DNA of 64,000 bases, taken from Agrostemma githago (lineage: Eukaryota; Streptophyta; Magnoliopsida; Caryophyllales; Caryophyllaceae). The notes beneath the pieces are model-generated. The model ran no database searches, was not told the origin of the DNA, and saw only the letters and a list, made by a program, of their open reading frames with translations. Shown here piece by piece: positions 31,813 to 44,253 of the stretch; position 1 is the stretch's first letter, and every line of letters begins with the position of its first letter. The position numbers and the translations under genes were made by a program. Location of the stretch: NCBI GenBank assembly GCA_958450325.1, contig OY288254.1:32559577-32623576 (forward strand), read 5' to 3'.

Positions 31813-33435
31813 ATGGGTATCGAGAATTTGACTACGCTGTTGCAGGTATGGTCCTGGAGCTTTAGGGATGCGGAGAAAGTTCATCTTAACCAGATGGGAA
31901 TGTCTGCTCTGTTTCCTTTGCAGCGTCTTAAGGTCGATTCTTATTTCTTAGACGCCTTTCTGTCTTTCAAGGATACAACCCATCAAGTTTTTGCGTTTCC
32001 TCGGGGAGAGATTTGTCCTCTCCCTTAGGAGATAGCTTTTGTCGGAGGATGGTGTCATGCTCCCCGTCCTGCTATTCATTCATTTTATCCTGACCCAAAG
32101 AGAAAACTGAGGGAATTTTTAGGTATGTCTCATGCTGAGGTAGACCAAATGGTGCAGGGAAATTCTGTTTCCTTATTTGATTTAGTTGACAAATTTATGA
32201 ATGGGAAGGATGTAAGGATCATTGCTTCCCATAGGCGCAGGGCCTTTGCTTTCTGTATGCTTCATCGTTATGCCTTTGAGGGGCGAATGGAGGCTGACTC
32301 GTGCATGGGCTAGATTCGACTGCTTGGCGTGGTGAACCAAATGGAGATTGGTCACAGTCCTGTTTGGCCGATAACCGGGGAGATTATCTTGGGCCTTGAT
32401 GCTAGGAGGATTGACTCCGACAGGGAATTGCCAGGTAGCTGTCGACTTCTGCAGGTATACCTCTCCTCTCGTTTTGTCTCGTTTGTTTTTTTAATCTTAC
32501 ATGACTTTGTTCTGCCAGACTTGGATGTGCAAGAGGCTGTCGATCATGGAGCCTCCTCTTAACGTATACAAATACCGCAGCAGTCAAGTAAGTTGGAGGA
32601 AGAGGTGCATGAACTCGAGCCTCGACATAAATTGGGCTTACTGCGAGGAGGAACTTGTGTTCCTTGGAGGTCCCTTGATTAGGTGGACCGTTGCTTGGTG
32701 GTTTCTTTCCACCTAAACGGGGTTAGCCAAGAGGGACCAGGCTCGGTATTTAGTGGTCTTGTCAATTGATTGGTCCGTTCATATCTATCCGGACCGCATT
32801 CTGAGGTAGTTCGGATGGACACAGAGGATTCCTGAGATCGAGGCCATAATCAGCGTCCCACTCCAATCGACGGACGCGATGTGTGATACCTGGTTACAGC
32901 GGTGGCACACACGCATCATTTGGACTATACCCAGTCTTTGTCATTCTTTCTAGGTTTCCGAGTCATATCGGAAATGGAGTTTCGAATAGGCGGAGGAGGC
33001 CCGCAAGGCCCTGAAGGTCGATGAGGCCTTTGATCTGGTTCACTAGGAGACGGCTAAGGACAACAAGGGTTTCTTTGATGACGGAGATACTACTGCTACC
33101 TTGGTACGATTAGAGTCAGGTCCTAAGTTAAAGACTAAAACTTGAGCTAGAGACTCCGATGCTCGAGGCGTGAGGGGACGACTGAGCCCCAGACCGACTT
33201 GGAGAAGAGACTTGGGCTGAGACTGGCAGCCAAGAATCGGCTAGGCCAGCATGATAGGCTACCTGAGCATGTGAGGGCCCCACTCGGGCCGATTAATGTG
33301 GCTGAAGATCCACTCCCGAAGAAATGGGTCCGGGCCAAGGAAGTTTCTGTAGTTATTCAAGAACCTCCGCCTCCGCCTCCTTACCAGTGGACGGCTAAGG
33401 AAGCAAAGGAGAAGGGTAAGGGCAAGATGCCCTGA
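31813..33435 (+). pseudogene. Antisense gene of Tat-2 (homologue of the second Tat-1 antisense gene)
   Basis: Exon 1 is 31813-32454 in one frame with TAG at 32026 and 32311. It reads VFAFPRGEICPLP then EI..VGGW, matching the Tat-1 protein. An intron is likely at 32455-32518 (GTATAC...CCAG, phase 0), then exon 2 from 32519 with a WAYCEEELVFLGGPLIRWT stretch that aligns with the Tat-1 RGDVVIRWSIPWW region. Stops at 32714 and later, and frame changes before the final basic Pro-rich tail (33199-33435), make it non-functional. The protein family is unassigned (DUF7745-like at best). It has its own TATA box and runs opposite to pol. Confidence 0.7.
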
Positions 33436-33840
33436 ATACCCGAGTCCTTAGATTTATTATTATTTAAATAATACTATTATTTTTTGTAGTGTCGTGTGCT
33501 ATTTTTGTATTTTGAATTTCTTGAGTTTATCGGGGTTTTTAGTAATAATAAGGAAATTTTATTAATTAAACCATTTATGTATCTTTTTTTGCGATTGCGG
33601 TGGTTGTGCCCTTGTTAGGGGCTGCCTATGTATCCACAGTCAGTGGAATCAAACCAGACGTAGTTCGGAATTATGTATTCGCAATCTCAAAATAAACCAA
33701 GACTAATGGTTCGAGATGTGTTTGACAGTAGGATAAATAATCCTAGCTTGTTGACTTGTTTTTTTTTCCGAAAGTTTATGATTGGAAAGACAATTTTGAT
33801 AAACTTTTGCAAATCATATTGAGAAAGGATCGGGGGTAGT
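33436..33840. other. Tat-2 spacer, no gene
   Basis: AT-rich DNA between the antisense gene end and the integrase end. No feature supported. Confidence 0.5.
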
Positions 33841-33970
33841 AACGTTTTAGCTGGTCTAGGTTGGTAGGATTGGTAAATTCATTCCCATCCAATTCTGTTA
33901 GCTTCACAACACCTCCTGATAGAATCTTTTTTCACCAGATATGTCCCGGCCCAATTGGGTTTGAACTTTC
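33841..33970 (-). pseudogene. Tat-2 integrase, extreme C terminus
   Basis: The minus strand gives KKILSGGVVKLTELDGNEF then NPTNLDQLKR, homologous to Tat-1 20743-20900. It is cut off by Copia-1 just after the KFKPNW position. Confidence 0.8.
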
Positions 33971-35271
33971 TGTTGGAGCAAGTGTCCTCAACAATAGTGC
34001 ATTGATATATTAAATCTCATGGACGGAATATACTTGGGATGATTAGTACATTGATACTCCACGTCAGTTGATTAACGTAAATCGGTAACGCTCAGCTGAC
34101 TAGAGTTTGACGTTATTGTCGTATGACGGCGGTGATCAGCTGATCCCTTTCGGTCACACCTATAGGATGAGACCCAAATAGAAAACTAATTTCTTGTATT
34201 TGATGCAGTTAATTAGTTCGTTGCGTATATATTTGATATATGCTTGGTAATGAGAGTTATTTATTGCAGATAGAGTTTAGAACTCAGTCCGATTAAGTTT
34301 ATTAGTCTATTATACGATAATTGACTGAATAAATTTTACGTCTTATTTTAATACGATTAAATAAGACCTAATTTAGTATTTAATAGTTGATTACTAAAAT
34401 TAGTTGAGGTTTTGTATGCCTTTTTGGGTAGTGGTGATTAGCTATTAATATTTACAAGGAGTTGTAAATTTAGCTAAATGATTATTATTATTATGGGACC
34501 TATTATATATAGATATAATAGTAATGTACTACTTAAAGAGTTAAGAGTATAATATTTATTTGATGTGATCAATTATATAAGATAATTAATCATGTCACAC
34601 ATAAGCATTTGTAAGACAAATGACAAAAATAAAATGGACCCATTTTATGTACATGTACAAGGCACACTAGAAAAATAAGAGCAATGATGGTTGTTCTTAT
34701 TTATGTGCATGCATGAATAATAGTCATAATTACCATAGACCCTAGACCTTTAAGCATGCAAATAAAACAAAACAATTTGGTCTTCCCTAGGGTGGGGGTG
34801 GCCGGTTTTGGGGTTCATATAAGGGAACATTTTGTTCTCTTTTGAGTTCCATCCTTTTATTAGTGAATGCTTTTCCTCTTCTTCAAATATACTCTCATAT
34901 ACTAATATTCATCCTTATTACTAAAGTAGTAATATTCATAATATTAGTATAGGTTCATCACTACTATTATCTAGTTAATAATAATAGTGATTTTTGGGTT
35001 GAATCTTGGTGCAACTAGAAGGAGATCTTCTACTTTGGAGATTCAAGTTTTGGAGGATCATCCATGCTAATATAAGCTCAAGAACAATAAGAAAAGGAGT
35101 TTTCTTATTGTGCCCATTATTTCCTATTTGTTTATGTAAGGAAATTTCTTCTTGTATCTTGTTTTGTCATTTTTATCTCATGCATGTAACTAGATCTTTA
35201 TATACTAAATTAACAAGTAATTTAGTAACTTAATATTAGAGGAGTTTAATTAGAGGGTTATGAACCTTTCA
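33971..35271 (+). repeat. Copia-1 5' LTR
   Basis: Begins TGTTGGAGCAAGTGTCCTC and ends GAACCTTTCA. AT-rich, with TATATATAGATATAATAG near 34502. It has about 20 bp near 34312-34332 that the 3' LTR lacks. Confidence 0.95.
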
Positions 35272-35273
35272 AG

Positions 35274-35285
35274 TGGTATCAGAGC
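35274..35285 (+). other. Copia-1 primer binding site
   Basis: TGGTATCAGAGC, two bases after the LTR. It is complementary to the 3' end of initiator tRNA-Met. Confidence 0.95.
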
Positions 35286-37002
35286 TTTGTTGTTGCATGC
35301 ATGTCGATTTTTTAACATTTTTCGGGTTATATGATAACTTTGTAAAAACCAAAAATTTTGTGTAAAAATATGTTTCACACAAAATTTTTGGGTACATGCA
35401 TACCTAATGACCTCAAAATGGTTGTGGTCGAGTTTGATAATTTTTGGAATTAATTTGCTAATTTATAATCATTTATGCCTTAAAAAACCGAGTTTTATGT
35501 CTATTTGATGTTAAAAGTTAACTAAAAATAGTTGCATGTTGTTTTTGGGCATGATAATTTTTTGTACATTTCATCATATGTTTAAGGACATATTTGTAAA
35601 TTTTTGAAATTTATTTTGTCCTTTTAGAATGTTTATTGTTTTTTATTGGTTAAAAATCGATAAACATGCATTTATTTGTTCCAAATTTATTCGAAATTTT
35701 TTATGGACAAATTTTTATTTTTGAGTTCCTGGAAATGTTCCAGAATGTAAAAAATTTGTCATTTTTATTTTTTGGTGATTTATGATTTAATTTGAATTTA
35801 TTTCATAAAATTGCTATTTACCGATTAAATTAGCAAATTAAATCAATTCAAACTAAGTTTTTTTATTTTTCAAATTAGTGGAGACTAATTCTTTAAATTC
35901 CAAATTGGTTTGGAAAAATTAGTTTGAGCTTAATTAAGAATTAAGTGTTGATTAATGATTTTTAATGGTTAAAAATCGATAAATTCCATAAAAACCGAGC
36001 TAGGATGAACTTGATAAATTATAGGGCGATTTTGGCATGATTTTTACAGCATTTTATTTATTTTAATGTTGTTGAATGAATGATTGTCATTTATTGATTG
36101 TTTTGCAAGATTGTACCTAGTATGGCCTAGTCTTTTAATCGGTATTACCCGTAATGTAAGGGAATATCGATTTTGTTGTAATTAATTGCGATCTCGTATC
36201 GCCCGTTTGTAATAATTAATAGTTTTATTTATACAAATGTATAATAGGAATTGCTATGTATCATTTGTATCATTTCTAATTAATTATTATGAAGACGGAG
36301 ATTACCTAAGACGTTGGACAAAAGACGGTGCCTTTTGGAGGTGTTCCATTGAAGAGGCCAGGGACCAAGGAGTTGGTTTCCGATTTTGTAAAAGTCTAGT
36401 TAATTAGATTAGCTAGATGGCCATACTAGGATTTATTTTGTTTGATGCTTGCTTTATATTCGCTCATGCCAAAATCGCCAATCATGCATTTTATTCGTCG
36501 ATTGTCAATTCATCAATTTACGTAATCACCAACTTAGTTCACTTATAAGTGATTAGTAACTTAATATTGACAAGACCTCTCACATGCATAGTAAGAATTG
36601 AGATTTAGCCTTACCAATTAAAGCACCTATGAACCCCTTGTTCATTAGGGTAACCACAACGTGGACCTCTTTTTACCTTGGGAAAGTAGGGTGATAAGAT
36701 TACATGCCAAGATTGGGTTGGACTCAACGAGATAAGAGTTATTTCGGGGCTAGGAGATGGATTTGGTTGAAATCCGTCAACCGAGATTTCTAGGGTAGAA
36801 TTGGTCGAAGTAATGACTTACCGTTTTTACATAAGGATTGCATGCGATGTTAGTTCTCATCTAAATGCGGGTCTCGGAATCACTTATATAATTTCGTGAG
36901 GGGTCATTATATGAGTGACTTGTTAAAACTGTTTTACAAGTAAATTATATAACAATGAATGTTAATATTTCCTAAATTTTGTTGTAGTGTTTATAATTCG
37001 CT
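35286..37002 (+). other. Copia-1 leader, no gene
   Basis: About 1.7 kb of very AT-rich untranslated leader with many TTTTTGG- and AAATTTT-type stretches. No coding frame supported. Confidence 0.7.
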
Positions 37003-38076
37003 ATGGCTACCAATGCAACCATTCAACTCGGAAAGGATTCTTGGCTTAGGTCCATTATGGACAAATGTATCTTGAAAGACGATGGAAGTAATTTCATCGA
37101 ATGGGAGTCTACCATAAAAAGTGCGGCGTTGTCCGACAACGTCCTTCGTTACTTGAACGAGCCACCACCCAATGAACCCGGTCCTAGAGCCGCCCCGACA
37201 CAAAGGACCGCCTGTGAGGAGTTTTTGAAGATATCTAACGATATCAAGAATGTCTTGATATGGTCAATGTCTCCAAAACTCAAGCTTCAATACATTACCC
37301 TTAATGCATATGAGATATTCTCAAGGGTTACGACGGCTTTTTCTCAATCACCCGACATCCGTCAATATGAGGCTATGATGAAATTCTTTGAGGGTAAGCT
37401 AGAAAAGGGTCAAAAAGTTGGCCCCCATGTGCTCAAGATGATTGAGCATATTGACACTCTAGAGCGTCTAGGGTGTAGCATTCCCAAGAAGCTTGCGATA
37501 GGTCGCATTCTTCACTCACTCCCCTCCAAGTTCTCCCAAATTAGGGTGAACTATAATATGCATGGCATGGACAAGAGTTTCCAAGAGCTTCATGCACTCC
37601 TCAACCAAGCGGAGAGGGACATGGAGACTAGTGGGAGTGAGAAGAGAGACATGCTCTCTATGAAAATGAAGAATCTCAACCTTGGGGTTCAAAAGGGTAA
37701 AAACAAGGGTAAGACCCAATTCAAGAGACAAGGAAAAGACAAGAACAAAGGGAAAGCTATTGTGAATAGCAAACCTAAGGCTAAGGTTAACAACCATGCC
37801 GACGCCGATTGCTATTATTGTAATGGCAAGGGACATTGGAAGCGCAATTGTCGCAAATATTTGAAGGATTTGAAGAACAAGAAAGACGAGAGTGAGACTC
37901 CGTCAGGTATTGTCCTCACTTCTCTCTATATGATAGACATTAACTATACTTGCACTTCCACTTGGGTATTAGATACCGGATGTGGTTCTCATCTTTGTAA
38001 TCATTTACAGGGGCTGATGTGCGAGCACAAGCCAAGGGTGATGTGGACCTACGCATGGGAAATGGAGCTAGAGTAG
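37003..38076 (+). CDS. Copia-1 Gag and start of protease
   Basis: Starts MATNATIQLGKDSW. The capsid region (UBN2-like) runs to about residue 210, then a Lys-rich stretch. The CCHC zinc knuckle CYYCNGKGHWKRNC lies at about residues 270-283, and the aspartic protease motif WVLDTGCGSH at about 321-330. Gag packages the RNA and the protease cleaves the polyprotein. The frame is lost near 38015, within the protease, by a single-base shift; the rest of pol is in the overlapping frame from 38019. Gag itself is intact. Confidence 0.92.
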   Translation: MATNATIQLGKDSWLRSIMDKCILKDDGSNFIEWESTIKSAALSDNVLRYLNEPPPNEPGPRAAPTQRTACEEFLKISNDIKNVLIWSMSPKLKLQYITLNAYEIFSRVTTAFSQSPDIRQYEAMMKFFEGKLEKGQKVGPHVLKMIEHIDTLERLGCSIPKKLAIGRILHSLPSKFSQIRVNYNMHGMDKSFQELHALLNQAERDMETSGSEKRDMLSMKMKNLNLGVQKGKNKGKTQFKRQGKDKNKGKAIVNSKPKAKVNNHADADCYYCNGKGHWKRNCRKYLKDLKNKKDESETPSGIVLTSLYMIDINYTCTSTWVLDTGCGSHLCNHLQGLMCEHKPRVMWTYAWEMELE

Positions 38077-39038
38077 CCGCTATATCCGTAGGCACTTATG
38101 TACTCACTCTAGCTAGTGGTTTTGAGTTGTATTTGAATAATTGTTATTTCGTACCAACTTTAACTAAGAACATTATCTCCATTTCCGTACTTGATATGGA
38201 AGGTTTTTCCTTTATGATTAAGGACAATTGTTGTACTTTTTCATTTAATGACATGGTTTATGGTAAAGCTACGTCTATCGGAGGTATTTATGTTCTAGAT
38301 AATGTTAATGATGTATATCATGTAGAAAACAAGAAGCTCAAAACGGGTGAACCTAATCAATCCTACCTTTGGCATTGTCGTTTAGGACACATAAACGAAC
38401 GACGCATAAAGAGGCTTGTTTCAACGAAACTTCTCAAACCATTTGATTACGAATCTTATGGTGTATGCGAGTCTTGCCTATTAGGCAAGATGACTCGTGT
38501 TCCTTTCTCAAGTAAAGGAACACGAGCAAGTGAGGTATTGGGCCTTATACATACCGATGTGTGTGGCCCAATGACTGTCACCGCTAGGGGTGGTTACAAC
38601 TACTTCATCAATTTTACCGACGACTTAAGTAGATATGGGTATGTCTACTTAATGAGGCACAAGAGCGATGCTTTTGAAAAGTTCAAAAAGTTTCAAAGTG
38701 AAGTAGAGAACCAATTGGATAAAAAGATTAAAGTACTACGATCCGATCGTGGTGGTGAATACCTAAATAATGAATTTGATTCACACCTAAAAGATTGTGG
38801 CATAGTATCACAATGGACTCCTCCTGGCACACCACAATTGAATGGTGTGGCCGAAAGGAGAAACCGAACTTTATTAGATATGGTTCGGTCCATGATGAGT
38901 CTCACTGAGCTTCCTGATTCTTTTTGGGGTTTTGCTATTTTGTCCGCAATATTTTCACTAAATCGAAGCCGACTAAAGCAGCCAATAAGACACCATATGA
39001 GATATGGAAGGGAAGGGTTCCTTATTTATCGTTTATGA
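38019..39038 (+). pseudogene. Copia-1 protease remainder and integrase
   Basis: Continues after the first frameshift. The rest of the protease is followed by the integrase zinc finger (WHCRLGHIN ... CESCLLGKM). The catalytic core then carries Asp in IHTDVCGPM, Asp in SDRGGEY and Glu in NGVAERRNR. A second frameshift near 38955-38970 breaks the protein after FWGFAIL; the true continuation (TPYEIWKG) is in the next frame. All three catalytic acidic residues are present. Confidence 0.9.
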
Positions 39039-40585
39039 GAATATGGGGTTGTGAGGCATATGTTCAGAACAAGTCTGACAACAAACTCGCACCAAGATCC
39101 GACAAATGTCTGTTTGTAGGGTATCCAAAGAAAACACAAGGTTATTACTTCTACAATCGTCACGAAAACAAAGTGTTTGTGGCACGTGACGCTGTCTTTC
39201 TAGAAAATGACTTCATTTCTAGAAGACAGAGTGGGAGAAAATTTGAACTTGATGAAGTCCAAGAGCCACAAACTGAAAATGAAGTGGAGGAAAGCGTTCC
39301 CTCCTCCTCGGACACGGTTGTTGTTCCCTTTGAACCTAGGAAATCCACGAGGGTTAGTCATCCTCCTGTTCGATACCTTGGTATTGTCGAGGAAGATGCG
39401 TTAGATATGTTACTTTGCGAAAATGACGAACCTACAACCTACAAGGCTGCCATATCTAGTCGTGATTCCATGCAATGGCTTGAAGCCATGCGATCCGAAA
39501 TGGACTCTATGCACGAAAACCAAGTATGGGATTTGCTTGATTTACCTGAAAAGGTGAGACCTCTTCAGTGTAAGTGGATCTTTAAGATCAAGAATGGCAT
39601 ATATGGACATAAAGATGTCTACAAAGCCAGATTGGTGACAAAGGGTTTTACTCAAGTTCATGGTCTTCACTATGACGAAACCTTTGCTCCAGTTGCAATG
39701 CTTCGCTCCATAAGGATTATCTTAGCGATTGCTGCATTTCATGATTATGAGATTTGGCAAATGGATGTCAAAACCGCCTTCTTGAATGGGATTCTAGAAG
39801 AGGAAGTGTATATGACACAACCAGAAGGTTTTGTATACACATGTAATCCTAGGAAGGTATGCAAGCTTAAGAGATCCATTTATGGTCTTAAGCAAGCGTC
39901 CAGAAGATGGAATCATCGCTTTGATCATGTTATCAAACAGTATGGTTTTGTTCGAAGTGTCGAAGAACCTTGTTTGTACATGAAGTTTAGTGGAAGTAAG
40001 GTAACCTTTCTTGTCTTGTATGTGGATGACATACTTCTTATCGGGAATGACATTCCGATGCTTGCTTCCGTAAAGGAGTGGCTAGGAAAACACTTCCAAA
40101 TGAAAGATTTGGGAAATGCACAATGCATTTTGGGTATTCGGATACATAGAGATAGGTCCAAAAGGATGTTGGTATTAAGTCAAGAAGCTTATATAGATAA
40201 GATTCTTGATAGATTCAAAATGGAAGACTCTAAGAGAGGCTTTACCATTTTGTGCAAGTCACAGTGTCCTACCACACCCGAAGAGATTGAACGCATGAAG
40301 TTGATCCCATATGCTTCCGCTGTTGGGTCAATCATGTATGCCATGACGTGCACACGTCCCGATGTTTCGTATGCTTTGAGCATGACGAGTCGTTATCAAG
40401 CCAACCCAGGTGAAAGTCACTGGACAGCCGTGAAGAACATCCTTAAGTACTTGCGAAGGACCAAGGATTCGTTCTTAGTGTTTGGAGGGGATACTGAATT
40501 ACGTGTAAGAGGTTACATGGATGCCAGTTTCCAATCCGATCGTGATGATTTGAAATCCCAATCCGGCTATGTTTTTATATGTTGA
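38924..40585 (+). pseudogene. Copia-1 integrase C terminus and reverse transcriptase
   Basis: After the second frameshift come TPYEIWKGRVPYL, GCEAYV and FVGYP (the integrase C-terminal region) and a Ser/Glu-rich linker. The RT follows with KARLVTKGFTQ, ETFAPVA, QMDVKTAFLNG and the catalytic YVDD in LVLYVDDILLIGND at about residue 366. RNase H begins (SAVGSIMYAMTCTRPD region, DASFQSD) but the frame ends at 40585 after SGYVF through a third shift. Confidence 0.93.
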
Positions 40586-40992
40586 ATGGAGGAGCCATTA
40601 GTTGGAAGAGCTCCAAGCAAAGTTTTACCGCGGATTCTACAACAGAAGCTGAGTACATCGCGGCTTCGGAAGCTGCAAAGGAAGCTGTTTGGATTCGTCA
40701 GTTTTTGGAAGGACTAGGAGTAGTCCACACCGTCAAAGATCCTATCACCATATATTGTGATAACAGCGGGGTCATTTTTCAAGCAAAAGAGCCCAAGTCT
40801 AGCAATAAGTCTAGACATGTACTTAGGAAATACCACGTGATAAGAGATCTCGAGGAAAGGAAGGAAATCGATATATGTAAGGTTGGGACAGACGAGAACA
40901 TCGCTGATCCTTTAACCAAGCCTCTTTCAAAGGCTAAACATGATGGTCATGTTGTTGCAATGGGATTGAGAAAAGTCCCAGATTTTCTTTAA
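40579..40992 (+). pseudogene. Copia-1 RNase H C-terminal part
   Basis: Continues RNase H in the next frame: AISWKSSKQ, then STTEAEYIAASEAAKEAVW (catalytic Glu), YCDNSGVIFQAKEP (Asp), then NIADPLTKPL. These are the standard ending motifs of copia pol. The true stop is at 40990. Confidence 0.92.
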
Positions 40993-41864
40993 GTTATCTA
41001 AGATGTAATAATTGGATATTGTAGCAATTTTTACATTTATGATAATAGCATTCATTGTTCGAGTTTCAATATGAACTCCCTTATTTAGTTTGACTAAATC
41101 TTATACTTTGTTCATTCGAATGGATTGTGAGACAATCTTGAACCCTATTCAAGTGAACATTTGAACATAGTATTTTTGCCCCTTGTCACTTAATGAGGTG
41201 ACGACTGGGAGTGACAAGATTGTAAGATTGATCGATGGTTAGTTCAAGACCATGGGGTCATGGAGATGACTGGTCATTTACATAGGCAGACTGATTGTCA
41301 CTCTGCCGGGCAGTGACCACAATAGAGTCCCTTATCAAAAATAGTTGAGGCCTGGTCGTGGCGGGGATTTCTATTTTATTCCTATGAGTCGATTCTTTAG
41401 ACTGACGACCATTTATCTGAGTCGGTGTAGTTTCCGATTGGCTGTGGTTGGTGTCCTAGGTCGTACCGTGAAAGGAGGCTGATGGACATCTTCTGGGTCA
41501 TGGTGATATGCATTATACAGTATAAGATGGGTCAACAAGAATTGTCCACCCACGTTGGGTACAAACATCCTTGGGCCACTCGAGGAGAAGTAACTGGAAA
41601 TGCGTGGCCACACTCGAAAATAGATCTATGGTAGATTTTCCGGTCAGACAGTTATTCTCCAGATCGAGAAAACCACTCTAATTATAATTAAATCACAAGT
41701 GCGACCTGAAAGACACATTGTGATGAGTGCGAGGATGTGACATCAAATAGACAAGAGAATCGGTAGCACACAACTTGTGTAGACAAGTGGGAGATATTGA
41801 TGGAGTAGGAGTCCTCCGCAATATAGTGGCTACATGCACAACTTGTATCGGACAAGTGGGAGAT
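40993..41864 (+). other. Copia-1 3' untranslated region and polypurine tracts
   Basis: Non-coding. The terminal PPT ACAAGTGGGAGAT (41852-41864) abuts the LTR. A second copy at 41783-41795 is followed by a decayed match to the LTR start (GGAGTAGGAGTCCTCCGCAA), so PPT plus LTR start has been duplicated 69 bp upstream. Confidence 0.7.
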
Positions 41865-43141
41865 TGTTGGAGCAAGTGTCCTCCACAATAGTGCATTGAT
41901 ATATTAAATCTCATGGACGGAATATACCTGGGATGATTAGTACATTGATACTCCACGTCAGTTGATTAACGTAAATCGGTAACGCTCAGCTGACTAGAGT
42001 TTGACGTTATTGTCGTATGACGGCGGTGATCAGCTGATCCCTTTCGGTCACACCTATAGGATGAGACCCAAATAGAAAACTAATTTCTTGTATTTGATGC
42101 AGTTACTTAGTTCCTTGCGTATATATTTGATATATGCTTGGTAATGAGTTATTTATTGCAGATAGAGTTTAGAACTCAGCCCGATTAAGTTTATTAGTCT
42201 ATTATATTTTACGTCTTATTTTAATACGATTAAATAAGACCTAATTTAGTATTTAATAGTTAATTACTAAAATTAGTTGAGGTTTTGTATGCCTTTTTGG
42301 GTAGTGGTGATTAGCTATTAATATTTACAAGGAGTTGTAAATTTAGCTAAATGATTATTATTATTATGGGACCTATTATATATAGATATAATAGTAATGT
42401 ACTACTTAAAGAGTTAAGAGTATAATATTTATTTGATGTGATCAATTATATAAGATAATTAATCATGTCACACATAAGCATTTGTAAGACAAACGACAAA
42501 AATAAAATGGACCCATTTTATGTACATGTACAAGGCACACTAGAAAAATAAGAGCAATGATGGTTGTTCTTATTTATGTGCATGCATGAATAATAGTCAT
42601 AATTACCATAGACCCTAGACCTTTAAGCATGCAAATAAAATAAAGCAATTTGGTCTTCCCTAGGGTGGGGGTGGCCGGTTTTGGGGTTCATATAAGGGAA
42701 CATTTTGTTCTCTTTTGAGTTCCATCCTTTTATTAGTGAATGCTTTTCCTCTTCTCCAAAAATAATCTCATATACTAATATTCATCCTTATTACTAAAGT
42801 AGTAATATTCATAATATTAGTATAGGTTCATCACTACTATTATCTAGTTAATAATAATAGTGATTTTTGGGTTGAATCTTCGTGCAACTAGAAGGAGATC
42901 TTCTACTTTGGAGATTCAAGTTTTGGAGGATCATCCATGCTAATATAAGCTCAAGAACAATAAGAAAAGGAGTTTTCTTATTGTGCCCATTATTTCCTAT
43001 TTGTTTATGTAAGGAAATTTCTTCTTGTATCTTGTTTTGTCATTTTTATCTCATTCATGTAACTAGATCTTTATATACTAAATTAACAAGTAATTTAGTA
43101 ACTTATTAGAGGAGTCTAATTAGAGGGTTATGAACCTTTCA
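41865..43141 (+). repeat. Copia-1 3' LTR
   Basis: Near-identical to 33971-35271, followed by TSD CTTTC. The 75-aa open frame seen in both LTRs is duplicated LTR sequence, not a gene. Confidence 0.95.
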
Positions 43142-44120
43142 CTTTCCCCGTGAATCAACTGGTAATAGAGCTCGAACAAATTTGAGGACTAAATCCCCTT
43201 CCTTGATATCCCTTGGCCTAACTCTCTTGTTGAAGGTCCGTTGTATCCTTTTCTAGTATACCTGAATATTATTGAGTGCGTGGGACCAGCGTTCGTCGAA
43301 TAGAACTACCGAGTCATATCGCACTTAGACCCAATCTTCTTTTGATACTTGGCTTTCTAACAGTATTCTGAGGGACGGTACTTCCAACTCGACCGCCTGG
43401 ACTGCCTTCATCTCGTATGTCATGTAATAGTGTGTTGCACTGGATGCGGTGCGGATTGATGTCCAGTATCCCCACAGAGCGAAGGGTATCTTGTTAGGCC
43501 ATTCTCGGTAATTATCAGTCATCTTTTAAAGTATGGTGATAATTGTCTTGTTGGCTGCTTCTACCGCTCCATTTGTTTGAGGATGGTAGGGTGAGGATGC
43601 ATGCCTCTGAATTTTGTACTTGGTTGGTAAAGCTATCGTTTCGGCTTATAAATGGGTCCCGTGATCACTTATGAATTCATGTGGGATCGCATACCGGCAT
43701 ATGATTTTATTTTGGATGAACCTGGCAACGTGTTTAGTGTTCAAAATACGGTAGGATTCAGCCTCGATCCATTTGGTGAAGTAGTCGATGGCTACCAAGA
43801 TGAAGCAGTGTCCACCTGAACCGAAGGGGTTTACCTTTCAGATTATGTCGATTCCCCATGTCGAGAATGGCAATGGTGATGTCATGGTGTATAACAAAGA
43901 CGGTGGCATGTGTTGCACATTGGCGAAGATTTGTTAGTTATGGCAATGTTTGACGTACTGTCTACAGTTGGTTTCCATAATATTCCAATAATATCCGAGC
44001 CTCATGATTTTTCGGACTAGAATATGGGCATTTATATGTGAACCACATTCACCGTTATGTACTTCAGCCATATCCTTTTCGGCTTTTATTTTGTCGATGC
44101 ATAGGAGAAGAGCCCCCTGC
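43142..44120 (-). pseudogene. Tat-2 integrase, main part
   Basis: Minus strand. The zinc-binding region (EVHNGECGSH, and a C..H pair near 43950) is followed by the core, with NKIPFALWGY and VELEVPSLRILL visible. The C-terminal KRVRPRDIKEGDLV then runs into Copia-1. Removing Copia-1 joins this to 33841-33970 at the KFKPNW motif. Several stops and shifts. Confidence 0.8.
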
Positions 44121-44253
44121 GCTGTCTTTTTATATAATTGCTCGTTATCTGTGCGGATAAACTGGGTAGCTAATCTTCGTAGGCCTTTCCTGGCCCGACC
44201 GAAGGTTTCAGGAGGATATTCTTCCGTCGATATGTATGTTAAAATAGCATGAT

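Larger units (their letters stand above)
33971..43141 (+). mobile_element. Copia-1: Ty1/copia LTR retrotransposon
   Basis: LTRs 33971-35271 (1301 bp) and 41865-43141 (1277 bp), TG...CA. Perfect TSD CTTTC at 33966-33970 and 43142-43146. PBS TGGTATCAGAGC at 35274-35285 (initiator Met tRNA type); PPT ACAAGTGGGAGAT at 41852-41864. Gag, protease, integrase, RT and RNase H come in copia order, with three frameshifts. The LTRs differ by a few substitutions and short indels. It was inserted in the Tat-2 integrase. Confidence 0.97.

Noticed and set aside
35006..35233. 75-codon frame found in both Copia-1 LTRs
   Set aside because: Duplicated LTR sequence; no domain, and recent LTR identity explains its conservation.
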